Of a stretch of DNA of 7,461 nt, positions 1-6,471 are shown piece after piece. This DNA comes from Anaerolineae bacterium. Its GTDB lineage: Bacteria > Chloroflexota > Anaerolineae > 4572-78 > NAK82. The stretch's first letter is position 1; each line of letters starts with the position of its first letter. The notes below the pieces were generated by a model. That model did no database searches, was not told where the DNA came from, and was given only the letters and a program-made list of their open reading frames with translations. The stretch spans positions 1-7,461 of the forward strand of contig JAUVRU010000081.1 of assembly GCA_030597485.1 (NCBI GenBank), given 5' to 3'. A program made the position numbers and the translations under genes.

Positions 1-3000
1 GGTTCAAGGCCACATATTTGCGCGAGGTGGTCGCCTTCGCCAACGTCATCCCCTCCTCGGCCAGATCCAACGCCTTGGGGGCCCGGGTCTGGCCCAGCGC
101 CAGGTAGCACCATCCCTGGGCGTGAAGCAGCCGCAGCCGCCACCGCCAGGTATGGCACCCGAAGATCTCCCCCTCTGCTCTTGTCTGGATTTCTTCCAGG
201 TCAAGTAGGGCGCGCGCCGGGTCGCCCAGATGCAGGATGTCCAGTCCGACGTTGATGCGGGCGCCGATTTCAGCCGGGGTCTTACCCCATCGGCATGCCA
301 CCTCAACTCCCTCCTGGTCAAAGGCCAGCGCGCGCTCGTAATCGCAGAGCTGCTGATGCAGCCAGCCCAGCATGTTGGGTACCTGCGCCATCAAGAATCT
401 GTGATCAATCGCTTCGGCTACCTCTCGGCTGCGATGGAAAGCAGTAAAAGCAGATTCGTAATGCCCCTGTCCGCCGTGGGCCCGGCCCAGGATGTTCCAG
501 ATGAAGGCTATCCCAGCGCGATCGTCTGTGACCTCCAAAAGCGCCAGGGCTCGCTCCGCTGAGGCAACTGCTTCAGCAAATTCGGCTCTCTGCGCCTGGA
601 GCCAGCCCAGATCGGCCAGGGTACGGCCCTCCCGCCAGCGACTGCCCAACCGGCGGCAGACGTCCAGGGCCTGGGTGATCAGCTCGATCTCCGAATCAAG
701 GTCGCCCCGGGCGCCGTGCGCCTGGCCCAGAAGCGAGAGGCTTTGGCACATCGTTTCCCGGTCGCCGACCGCCTCGGCCGCAGCCAGTGCTGCTCGGGCG
801 TGGGACTCACAGGTTTCCACGTCGTAGCGCGCGAAGTGTACGTCGGCCAGAAGATAGTGCAGCCTGGCCCGCCGCTCATCCTGTTGTTCGGCCAGTTGCA
901 GCCCCTGATTTAGATCCGCCACGGCGGCCTCCAGGTCGTCCAGCGCAAAATGGGCACGTCCGAGACCCAAGTAGGCCTCGAGTTTTTCCGATGGCTGCTC
1001 GGCAAGGGCCAGCACCCGCTCGTAGTGTCGAGCCGCTTGCTGCGCGGCGTAAGTCGCCAGCGCATACTCGCCGGCCTGCAACCAGTAGCCCAGCGCCCTG
1101 GCTCTCTCCCCTGCCCGCTCGAAGTGATGAGCCAGGATCGAGGCTGTCTCATCGAGACGATCACGGGCTTGTGCTTCCATTGTCTCCGCGACCCGTCGAT
1201 GCAACAGGGCCCGTCGAGTACTGTTGAGATCATGGTAGACCACCTCACGGATCTTGTCGTGGGTGAAGTCGTAGTGCCCGCCATCTTCCTCCACGTGAAG
1301 GAGTTGGCGCGCCACCAGATCCTCAACGGCATCCAGAAGCATTTCTTGATTCCCTTGGGTGACGGCCTGAAGCGTCGCAAAATCGAGTCGGCGGTCGAGC
1401 ACGGCCGCCAGGTCCAGGACATGCCGCACCCCCTTGGTGACGCGGCGCAACCGATCTCGCACTGACTCACGCAGCGCATCCGGCAAGGCCAGCTCGGTCC
1501 CGGCAGCGTAGAGTTCCTGAGGGTCAATGTGCCACTCAGTTTCCTCTCCGATATTCAGCAGCCCTTGTTCCAGCAATGACTGGAGAATAGAGATGAGGAA
1601 GAAAGGATTGCCGTCGGTCTCGTGTTGAAGCCACCGGCCCAGTTCCATCGCTGGCGGCGAAGAGCCGACCATGGGCTCGAGCAGGACATTCACGTCGTCA
1701 CCTGACAAACGGGTCAGGCCTATTGGCAAGACGTGAGCGTCGCGCGTTAGGCCATAGACGAGGGTCGCCAGGCCCTCATGCGTGGCCACCTCCTCGCTGC
1801 GATAGGTACACACCAGAAAGACGGGGCGATTGACAATGCGTACCGCAAGCTGATGCAGGAACTGCAAAGTCGCGGGATCCGCCCAGTGGATGTCGTCAAA
1901 CGTCAGCATGAGCCCGCCGTCATCGGCGATCGTGACGAAGAGCTGGACTAGGGCCTGGAAGAGGCGTCCCTGCTGGCTCTCGTCTACGTCAGCAGGGATA
2001 GCGGGGAGGTCGGGAACGGCATTGGCTATCTCAGGAAGGAGGGTAGCAATCTCCGTCAGCCACACATCCGGGAGGCGGAGCAACGTCTCTGCCGGCCAAT
2101 CCTCAACGACCTCGCGTGCCAGGTCGATGATAGGTTGGTAGGGCATTGCCTGCTCAACCTGATAGCAATGAACAGTAAGTGTGCTCAGACCTTGTTCCAA
2201 GGCGAAGGCTGCTACCTCTTGCACGAGCCGGCTCTTGCCGATGCCAGGCTCTCCCGCGATCAGGGCCACTCGGCCCTGGCCCGCAGCCGCCTCGGTTGCA
2301 CAAGCTGCCAACCTGCCGTACTCAGCCTCTCGACCGACAAAGGGGGTGCGGCCTAGAGAGTAGGTCACAGCGAGATCCTGTGCCGGAGGCGGGTAAGCCA
2401 CATCACGGTCCACGGTCTCCACCTGGCGACTTTGTATTTGGCGATGGAGGCTGATCGTGTCTGGCATCGGATCGACGCCGATTTCATCCCGCAGGATGCG
2501 GCGGCATTCGTGATACACCTTCAGGGCCGAATTCTGCTCACCGGCACAGTAGTGATAGAGCATCAATTGCCGATACACCGCTTCACGGGTGTTGTCGATG
2601 GCCAGCCCCTCATGGCACAGGCTGATGGCTCGCCGGTAGCGACCTTGACGAGCGTGATCTTCGGCCAGATCGGTCAGCAGAGCCAGGTAGTGTCCGCGCA
2701 GTTCCTCGCGCGTTGCCAGAACCCAGTCTTCGTAGGGGTGTTCTTCCAAGTAGTCGCCGCGGTAGAGCTGCCGTGCTGCCTCAAGGGCTTTGAGCCGCGC
2801 CGTCACCTGATCAGCTTGTCGCGCCGCTTCCAGTTGGTCTACGAATGCACTCACATCCAGCCAGTAATCGCTATCCCTGCTGAACAGGTAGCCTTGCGGC
2901 TGGGTCAGGATGTAGTCGGAGGGTGCACGGCGAGGCAAGTCCGGTTGCAGCACCCGGCGCACCTGGCTGACAGTTACCCACAGATTGTTTTTAGCTTGTT

Positions 3001-3184
3001 TGGGGGGCAGATCAGGCCAGAGGTATTCAATAAGACGGTCTGCGGAGACAAAATGGCCCCGATCGGTCAGCAGGATTTTGAACAGCAAGTTGCTTTTGTG
3101 CGTGGGCCAGGTCTCGTTGGAGACCAACCCGCTTTGCCGCCAGACTCGGAAGGAACCCAATGTCTGAATCCGGAGCGCTGGCAT
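1..3184 (-). CDS. SARP/AfsR-like transcriptional regulator: winged helix, BTAD, AAA ATPase, TPR repeats (C-terminus cut by window edge)
   Basis: Probable ATP-dependent cytoplasmic transcription regulator of the BTAD/STAND type. The minus frame is open for 1061 codons from ATG at 3184 to the left edge, so the C-terminus is missing. Residues 1-100 resemble an OmpR/AfsR winged helix (starts MPALRIQTLGSF, then LIEYLWPDLPPKQAKNNLWV). Residues about 105-260 are a helical BTAD domain. The ATPase begins with FVGRE at 282-286, has Walker A GEPGIGKS at 311-318 (Lys317) and Walker B LMLTFDD at 425-431, followed by IHWAD. From about residue 680 to the end there are TPR-like helical pairs, for example LGYWLQAGEYALA and LLGQAHGARGDLDSE. 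The start is supported by a GGGAGAGAG ribosome site at 3189-3197 and an in-frame stop at 3258-3260. In this family the TPRs sense a signal or partner and the ATPase drives oligomerisation; the ligand here is unknown. It is divergent from the aminotransferase operon, a plausible but unproven target. Confidence 0.92.
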   Translation of the reverse strand, partial: MPALRIQTLGSFRVWRQSGLVSNETWPTHKSNLLFKILLTDRGHFVSADRLIEYLWPDLPPKQAKNNLWVTVSQVRRVLQPDLPRRAPSDYILTQPQGYLFSRDSDYWLDVSAFVDQLEAARQADQVTARLKALEAARQLYRGDYLEEHPYEDWVLATREELRGHYLALLTDLAEDHARQGRYRRAISLCHEGLAIDNTREAVYRQLMLYHYCAGEQNSALKVYHECRRILRDEIGVDPMPDTISLHRQIQSRQVETVDRDVAYPPPAQDLAVTYSLGRTPFVGREAEYGRLAACATEAAAGQGRVALIAGEPGIGKSRLVQEVAAFALEQGLSTLTVHCYQVEQAMPYQPIIDLAREVVEDWPAETLLRLPDVWLTEIATLLPEIANAVPDLPAIPADVDESQQGRLFQALVQLFVTIADDGGLMLTFDDIHWADPATLQFLHQLAVRIVNRPVFLVCTYRSEEVATHEGLATLVYGLTRDAHVLPIGLTRLSGDDVNVLLEPMVGSSPPAMELGRWLQHETDGNPFFLISILQSLLEQGLLNIGEETEWHIDPQELYAAGTELALPDALRESVRDRLRRVTKGVRHVLDLAAVLDRRLDFATLQAVTQGNQEMLLDAVEDLVARQLLHVEEDGGHYDFTHDKIREVVYHDLNSTRRALLHRRVAETMEAQARDRLDETASILAHHFERAGERARALGYWLQAGEYALATYAAQQAARHYERVLALAEQPSEKLEAYLGLGRAHFALDDLEAAVADLNQGLQLAEQQDERRARLHYLLADVHFARYDVETCESHARAALAAAEAVGDRETMCQSLSLLGQAHGARGDLDSEIELITQALDVCRRLGSRWREGRTLADLGWLQAQRAEFAEAVASAERALALLEVTDDRAGIAFIWNILGRAHGGQGHYESAFTAFHRSREVAEAIDHRFLMAQVPNMLGWLHQQLCDYERALAFDQEGVEVACRWGKTPAEIGARINVGLDILHLGDPARALLDLEEIQTRAEGEIFGCHTWRWRLRLLHAQGWCYLALGQTRAPKALDLAEEGMTLAKATTSRKYVALN

Positions 3185-3279
3185 TTTACTCTCTCCCAAA
3201 ATACCTGCACCAAAGATGAGTGTGCAGAGTCGGTCTCGGAGGCTGCTTGAAAAGGCTTACTTTGACAGGGTAGCTCCAG

Positions 3280-3308
3280 ATTATACACCCAAAAAACACG
3301 GAGGGAAA
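3280..3308 (-). promoter_or_regulatory. Candidate promoter of the SARP-like regulator
   Basis: Read on the minus strand there is a perfect TATAAT at 3285-3280, preceded at 17 bp by TTTCCC (3308-3303), a weak match to a -35 box. Transcription would start near 3273 and give a leader of about 90 nt before the ATG at 3184. The -10 is convincing and the -35 is poor, which would fit an activated promoter. This is inferred from motif matching only. Confidence 0.35.
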
Positions 3309-3445
3309 CGTCTTCCTTGACATCCCTCTCAGACTCCTGGACAGTGACCTACGAGTATCTCCTCCAGCTAAGTTGTCCAAGATCGAAATTTGGCCTGCAT
3401 TTGGGTGACCACCCCCAATCCAAACGATAATCACACTTCACGCGG

Positions 3446-3731
3446 GTGCCAGATAGTCTGGAGGCCGTGCCCCGAGTCGTCTTTTTCGGCATCACCAAGC
3501 CAGGTCGATTCGGCCGGCGCGTCAACCGCAACCATCACCATCACGCTGGACCGATACACGGCGCGCCAGGTGGCCGGGCAACTTGGCCAGGCTGGCATCT
3601 TTGTGTAAAATGGCGACTACTATGCGCTGGCCGTCACCGACCGCCTTGACGTCGACGGTAGTGCCGGCATTGCCTGCACAGGGATTGTGCGTTGCGACAC
3701 CGTGGACGAAGTGGAACCTCTGTTGCGGCGG
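3446..3731 (+). pseudogene. Decayed C-terminal fragment of a cysteine-desulfurase-like gene
   Basis: About 95 codons resemble the C-terminus of the cysteine-desulfurase-like aminotransferase class V proteins (VC1184 type, normally about 400 residues). From 3446 one frame reads SLEAVPRVVFFGITKPGRF then GRRV, which fits the family pattern LxxIPGVRxxGITxPxRFxxRVPT. The match then jumps to another frame near 3517-3530 (TITITLDRYTARQVAGQLG, then QAGIFV). It hits TAA at 3606-3608, where the family usually has Trp (GIFVWxGxYYA). Beyond the stop it continues NGDYYALAVTDRLDVDG and ends TVDEVEPLLRR, matching the usual YNTxEEVDRLLxxL. So there is one frameshift, one stop and no N-terminal three quarters. 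I recognise nothing upstream of 3446. The family assignment rests on remembered consensus and was not searched. The frame runs on without recognisable homology to a stop at 3801-3803. Confidence 0.72.
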
Positions 3732-3786
3732 TCAATGTGGTGGCGCACCCGACGATTCTGTGAGGTGCCTGGAATCAAAAGAACTT

Positions 3787-3790
3787 GGAG
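3787..3790 (+). promoter_or_regulatory. Ribosome binding site that fixes the aminotransferase start
   Basis: GGAG lies nine bases before ATG 3800. The alternative in-frame TTG at 3785 overlaps this site and has no good ribosome site of its own, so ATG 3800 is chosen. Confidence 0.6.
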
Positions 3791-3799
3791 ACGAACTTC

Positions 3800-4918
3800 A
3801 TGACCACATTTCAGCCATTCGACATGGAACGGATGATGTCCAGGTATGAGAACGCGGTGGAGTACAACCTGTCGGAGAGCGGCGTTCATCCCGTGTCCAT
3901 CCGGGGGTTGGTAGACGATCCGGCAGTGATCGAGGGACTGCTGGACGCCGAGCTCAACTACCCCCAGACCAACGGCATCATCGAATTGCGGGAGCGCATT
4001 GCTGCTCTCTATCCCGGCGCTACCCCAGACAACGTGCTGGTCACGGTGGGGTGTGCGGAGGCCAACTACATCACCTGCCAGACTGTGCTGACGGCGGGGG
4101 ATGAGATGGTGATGATGCTGCCCAACTACATGCAAATCTGGGGCATCGCTCATAACTCCGGCATTCAGCTCAGTCCCTTTCATCTGGTGGCGGAAAAAGG
4201 GTGGGCGCCCGATCTGGACGAGCTCAATGCTATTGTCTCCGAGAGGACGAGACTCATCGCCGTCTGCAACCCAAACAATCCCACCGGTTACATCCTGTCT
4301 GAGGCGGAGATGGATGGCATCGTCGCCGCCGCCGAGCGAGTTGGAGCCTGGCTGCTGGCTGACGAAGTCTACAGCGGCGCCGAGCGGTTGACCGACACCC
4401 AGACTCCCTCCTTCTGGGGGCGATACGACCCGGTGTTGGCGCTGGGCCGCCTGCGCCAGGCATATGGTCTGCCTGGGCTGCGGATTGGCTGGGTGGTGGC
4501 ACCACCAGACACCGTGGACGACATCTGGGCCCGGCACGAGTACACGACCATCAGCACCACCGTGCTGTCCAACCAGCTGGCGGCGATTGCGCTTGGGCCT
4601 GCGGTGCGATCTCGACTGGTGCAGCGGACTCGTGACTACATCCGCCGGGGCTTCCCCATCCTGGATGAATGGCTGAAGAGTCATCCGGGCGTCTTCAACC
4701 TGATCCCGTCTCAGGCTGCCGCCATCGCCTTCGCTCGCTATGAACTTGACATAAATTCAACCCAACTCATGGAACGATTGGTTCAGGAGAAGAGCGTGCT
4801 GATCGTGCCCGGAGATCACTTCGGCATGGATCATTACCTTCGGATCAGCTTTGGCCTGCCGCACGATTACCTCCGGGCCGGGTTGGACCGCATTCACGAG
4901 TTGGTTGCGGAGTTGTAG
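3800..4918 (+). CDS. Fold-type I PLP aminotransferase homologue (class I/II) lacking the Schiff-base lysine
   Basis: A 372-residue protein, full length for class I/II aminotransferases, which transfer amino groups with pyridoxal phosphate in the cytoplasm. N-terminal YNLSESGVHP and NYPQTNGIIELRERIAAL are typical. Further landmarks are NPNNPTG at 157-163 (Asn160 equals Asn194 of aspartate aminotransferase), ADEVYSG with Asp188 and Tyr191, AYGLPGLRIGW with Arg228, and YLRISFG with Arg348 for the substrate carboxylate. The lysine that should lie eight residues before Arg228, in the motif SxSK-AYG, is Gln220 in GRLRQAYG. All other key residues are in place and the frame is intact. The protein may be a pseudoenzyme, may use an external lysine or different chemistry, or the reading may be a sequence error. 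The gene is probably the first of a two-gene operon with the methyltransferase 40 bp downstream. The substrate cannot be told from sequence. Confidence 0.93.
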   Translation: MTTFQPFDMERMMSRYENAVEYNLSESGVHPVSIRGLVDDPAVIEGLLDAELNYPQTNGIIELRERIAALYPGATPDNVLVTVGCAEANYITCQTVLTAGDEMVMMLPNYMQIWGIAHNSGIQLSPFHLVAEKGWAPDLDELNAIVSERTRLIAVCNPNNPTGYILSEAEMDGIVAAAERVGAWLLADEVYSGAERLTDTQTPSFWGRYDPVLALGRLRQAYGLPGLRIGWVVAPPDTVDDIWARHEYTTISTTVLSNQLAAIALGPAVRSRLVQRTRDYIRRGFPILDEWLKSHPGVFNLIPSQAAAIAFARYELDINSTQLMERLVQEKSVLIVPGDHFGMDHYLRISFGLPHDYLRAGLDRIHELVAEL

Positions 4919-4958
4919 GAAGCGTACGATCCAACCTGATTCGCTCCAGGGATGGACA

Positions 4959-5681
4959 ATGACCAGTCGCAAACGCGAGATTGCCTGGATAGTGTTGGCC
5001 GTGGCCGGCGTCGTGCTGACCGTGTTGGCGTTGAATCGCTTTTGGCGTCGCGTTGATAGGGGCACAATCCAGCGCCGCTTCTGGAATCCAGTGTATGACC
5101 GGTTGGCGACGTGGTACGATGCGGTGGATTGGCTCACCTTCAACACCACCCATCGTCTGAGGCTGCCGGTGTTGCGTCACCTTCCCCCGCCTGGCAGCCG
5201 GGTGCTGGAGATTGGCTTTGGCAGCGGCAAGCTGCACGCGCAACTGGCTGGGCAATATCAAATGGCTGGCCTGGACCTGGCGCCCGGCATGCAGCGCCTG
5301 ACCCAGCGGCGACTGTCCGCACGTGGCTTGCCCTCGGATCTCAGGACCGGAAGCGTCTACGCCATTCCCTGGCCGGATGCCTCTTTCGACGCGGTGCTCT
5401 CCACCTTTGCCTTCAGCGCCTTCCCCGACGCCGACGCAGCCATGGACGAGATGATTCGGGTGGTCAAACCTGGGGGCAAGGTGATCATCGTGGATGCGGG
5501 TGAATCGGAGGATGGCAACCTGGTCGCGCGCTGGCTGGCAAATCTGTGGGAACTGCTCGGGGACTATATGCGGGACGAGGTCCCCCTGATGGAGGCGCGT
5601 GGCCTGCAGGTGAAGCGGGAGGAGTATGGCCCCTGGAACTGCATACACGTGGTGGTGGGCACTCGACCCTCTTGGGGTTAG
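4959..5681 (+). CDS. Class I SAM-dependent methyltransferase with N-terminal membrane anchor
   Basis: A 240-residue protein that probably transfers a methyl group from S-adenosylmethionine. Residues 9-26 (AWIVLAVAGVVLTVLALN) form one hydrophobic segment flanked by basic residues (TSRKRE before, RFWRR after), predicting a single membrane anchor with the catalytic domain at the membrane face. Motif I is VLEIGFGSG at 82-90. The acidic ribose-binding position is Asp106 in GLDLAPGM. Post-motif II is VVKPGGKVIIVD, ending at Asp179. The region after the anchor (FWNPVYDRLATWYDAVDWLT) resembles the N-terminus of UbiE/phospholipid-type methyltransferases, so a lipid or quinone substrate is possible but unproven. 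The chosen ATG at 4959 has AGGGATGG just upstream. A longer reading from 4851 would overlap the aminotransferase by 68 bp and put an odd hydrophilic tail before the anchor, so it is rejected. Probably co-transcribed with the aminotransferase gene. Confidence 0.9.
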   Translation: MTSRKREIAWIVLAVAGVVLTVLALNRFWRRVDRGTIQRRFWNPVYDRLATWYDAVDWLTFNTTHRLRLPVLRHLPPPGSRVLEIGFGSGKLHAQLAGQYQMAGLDLAPGMQRLTQRRLSARGLPSDLRTGSVYAIPWPDASFDAVLSTFAFSAFPDADAAMDEMIRVVKPGGKVIIVDAGESEDGNLVARWLANLWELLGDYMRDEVPLMEARGLQVKREEYGPWNCIHVVVGTRPSWG

Positions 5682-5717
5682 GCCCTGATCAGGTGCCTTC
5701 AACACCTGGCCAGGGCC
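5681..5717 (+). terminator. Hairpin starting on the methyltransferase stop codon
   Basis: GGCCCTG (5681-5687) pairs with CAGGGCC (5711-5717). Inside, AGGTG (5691-5695) pairs with CACCT (5703-5707), leaving a 3x3 internal loop and a 7-nt terminal loop. The first G of the stem is the last base of the TAG stop. No U-run follows (GTCTTGCCTG), so this is a U-poor terminator or a 3' end-protecting stem, not a canonical intrinsic terminator. Confidence 0.55.
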
Positions 5718-5780
5718 GTCTTGCCTGTTCGATCATCTATGAGTCCGCTGAAGTAACGAGGATCTTGCCGCTCTCCTGCT

Positions 5781-5820
5781 CCCACCTGCACTCACCTGCA
5801 CTCACCTGCACTCACCTGCA
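5781..5820. repeat. 10-bp tandem repeat, four units
   Basis: Four head-to-tail units with consensus CTCACCTGCA occupy 5781-5820; the first unit has C for T at its second base and the rest are identical. A fifth, degraded unit (CTTGCGCTGC) follows. The repeat lies in the noncoding gap between two convergent operons. It is a simple minisatellite, probably slippage-prone, with no coding frame assigned. Confidence 0.9.
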
Positions 5821-5823
5821 CTT

Positions 5824-5867
5824 GCGCTGCGCGCCAGCGCGGTGCCAGTGTGCGCTGCCGCGCAGCG
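5824..5867. repeat. GC-rich inverted repeats (alternative hairpins) at the convergent boundary
   Basis: CGCTGCGCG (5825-5833) and CGCGCAGCG (5859-5867) form a perfect 9-bp inverted repeat separated by 25 bases. Each half also folds locally: GCGCTG/CAGCGC at 5824-5829 and 5835-5840, and CGCTGC/GCAGCG at 5853-5858 and 5862-5867. Six T follow at 5883-5888, 15 bases after the stem. That is too far for a textbook intrinsic terminator, but the element could still end transcription arriving from the plus strand or act on the toxin transcript from the other side. Confidence 0.6.
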
Positions 5868-5900
5868 GCGGTGGGAACATGCTTTTTTCAGTAGAGTCAT

Positions 5901-6164
5901 CTAATGGTATGCATCCTTGCGGTGGAGGACGCTGCGTACTTCAATCGTGGAATTATCATCATCAACCCGATAAGTAATTCGGAAAACCCCTACTCGGATT
6001 CTGTACCCCTCGCCACCAACCAGCTTCTTGCACCCATGCGGCCGTGGGCCATCGGCCAGGGCCCCGATCGCTTCCAGGACTCGCCTGCGATCTGACCTCA
6101 TCAGCCGCAGCAGGTCCTTTTCAGCTGATCGCACTAGCCGTAGCTGGTAGGGGCGCTTTGTCAT
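5901..6164 (-). CDS. RelE/ParE-family type II toxin
   Basis: An 87-residue basic protein of normal size for RelE/ParE toxins, which in the RelE branch cut mRNA at the ribosome and in the ParE branch act on gyrase. AEKDLLRL opens the helical hairpin, and LADGPRPHGCKKLVGG is the typical connector. GYRIRVGVFRITYRV supplies the conserved basic strand (Arg55, Arg57, Arg62). VRSVLHRKDAYH ends the fold, with Arg82 and Tyr86 in the positions of RelE catalytic residues, so the RelE type is favoured. The start at 6164 has a very strong site, GGGAGGAGGAG (6166-6176), lying inside the antitoxin gene. The antitoxin gene overlaps it by 44 bp, implying translational coupling. The frame is complete, so the toxin is probably active. 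Confidence 0.9.
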   Translation of the reverse strand: MTKRPYQLRLVRSAEKDLLRLMRSDRRRVLEAIGALADGPRPHGCKKLVGGEGYRIRVGVFRITYRVDDDNSTIEVRSVLHRKDAYH

Positions 6165-6420
6165 TCTCCTCCTCCCGCTCAAGTTCAACCAAGAACTCTT
6201 CAATGGGACGAGATGGCTCACCACGGCGCACGTGGAAGGTGAGTGCGTCCTCCAAGTCCTCCAAACGTTCCGCCAACGCCTCCCAAGCTTTGTAGCCAAT
6301 CAACACAGCTCGGGGCTCATTGAAGTTGGTCAAGTAGATGGGTTCGCCGTGATTATCTGCCTCGTTAACGACCTCCGTAAAACTGACCCGTGCCTTGGTG
6401 ACCCCCATAATGCGAGTCAT
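6121..6420 (-). CDS. YefM/Phd-family antitoxin
   Basis: A 99-residue antitoxin that should bind and neutralise the adjacent toxin and repress its own promoter. Residues 1-45 have the Phd/YefM DNA-binding and dimerisation pattern: MGVTKARVSFTEVVNEA, then GEPIYLTNFNEPRAVLIGY. The C-terminal half (WEALAERLEDLEDAL, then EEFLVELEREEEN) is acidic and helical, as expected for toxin wrapping. The last 13 residues (KAPLPATASAIS region) are low-complexity and encoded by bases shared with the toxin start. ATG 6420 is preferred to the in-frame ATG at 6408 because a G-rich site (6431-6435) lies about ten bases upstream of it. It is first in the operon, as is usual for this type. Confidence 0.92.
   Translation of the reverse strand: MTRIMGVTKARVSFTEVVNEADNHGEPIYLTNFNEPRAVLIGYKAWEALAERLEDLEDALTFHVRRGEPSRPIEEFLVELEREEENDKAPLPATASAIS
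6166..6176 (-). promoter_or_regulatory. Toxin ribosome binding site embedded in antitoxin Glu codons
   Basis: GGGAGGAGGAG precedes the toxin ATG (6164) by one to five bases, depending on register. The same bases encode part of the antitoxin run ending EREEEN, so the site is dual-coded. Confidence 0.75.
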
Positions 6421-6471
6421 GAGCTCATTTCCCCCTTTCCCAGTGGGCTCCTTTTTCCACCATACTGTCCG

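Noticed and set aside
910..1527. 205-codon minus-strand frame inside the regulator
   Set aside because: It is out of frame with the 1061-codon regulator frame, which has no stop in this stretch; the translation is Trp/Arg/Pro-rich, as expected of a shadow.
2432..3250. 272-codon open frame on the plus strand
   Set aside because: It is opposite the winged-helix and BTAD part of the regulator, whose minus-strand frame carries clear motifs; the plus frame has none.
3262..3287. TTGACA with TATACA on the plus strand as an aminotransferase promoter
   Set aside because: The spacer is only 14 bp and the site is over 500 bp from the gene; the same bases better explain the regulator's -10 on the other strand.
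3533..3544. CATCACCATCAC, resembling a His-tag coding stretch
   Set aside because: In the frame of the decayed desulfurase-like gene these bases encode a Thr/Ile strand; there is no vector context.
3620..4684. 354-codon open frame on the minus strand
   Set aside because: It lies antisense to the well-supported aminotransferase gene and its translation is His/Arg/Gln-rich with no domain pattern; it is a by-product of GC-rich codon use.
4845..5705. 286-codon open frame on the minus strand
   Set aside because: It is antisense to the methyltransferase, which has intact SAM motifs; the opposite translation has no recognisable fold.
5781..5820. Repeat array considered as a CRISPR
   Set aside because: The units are 10 bp, contiguous and without spacers, and no cas gene is nearby.
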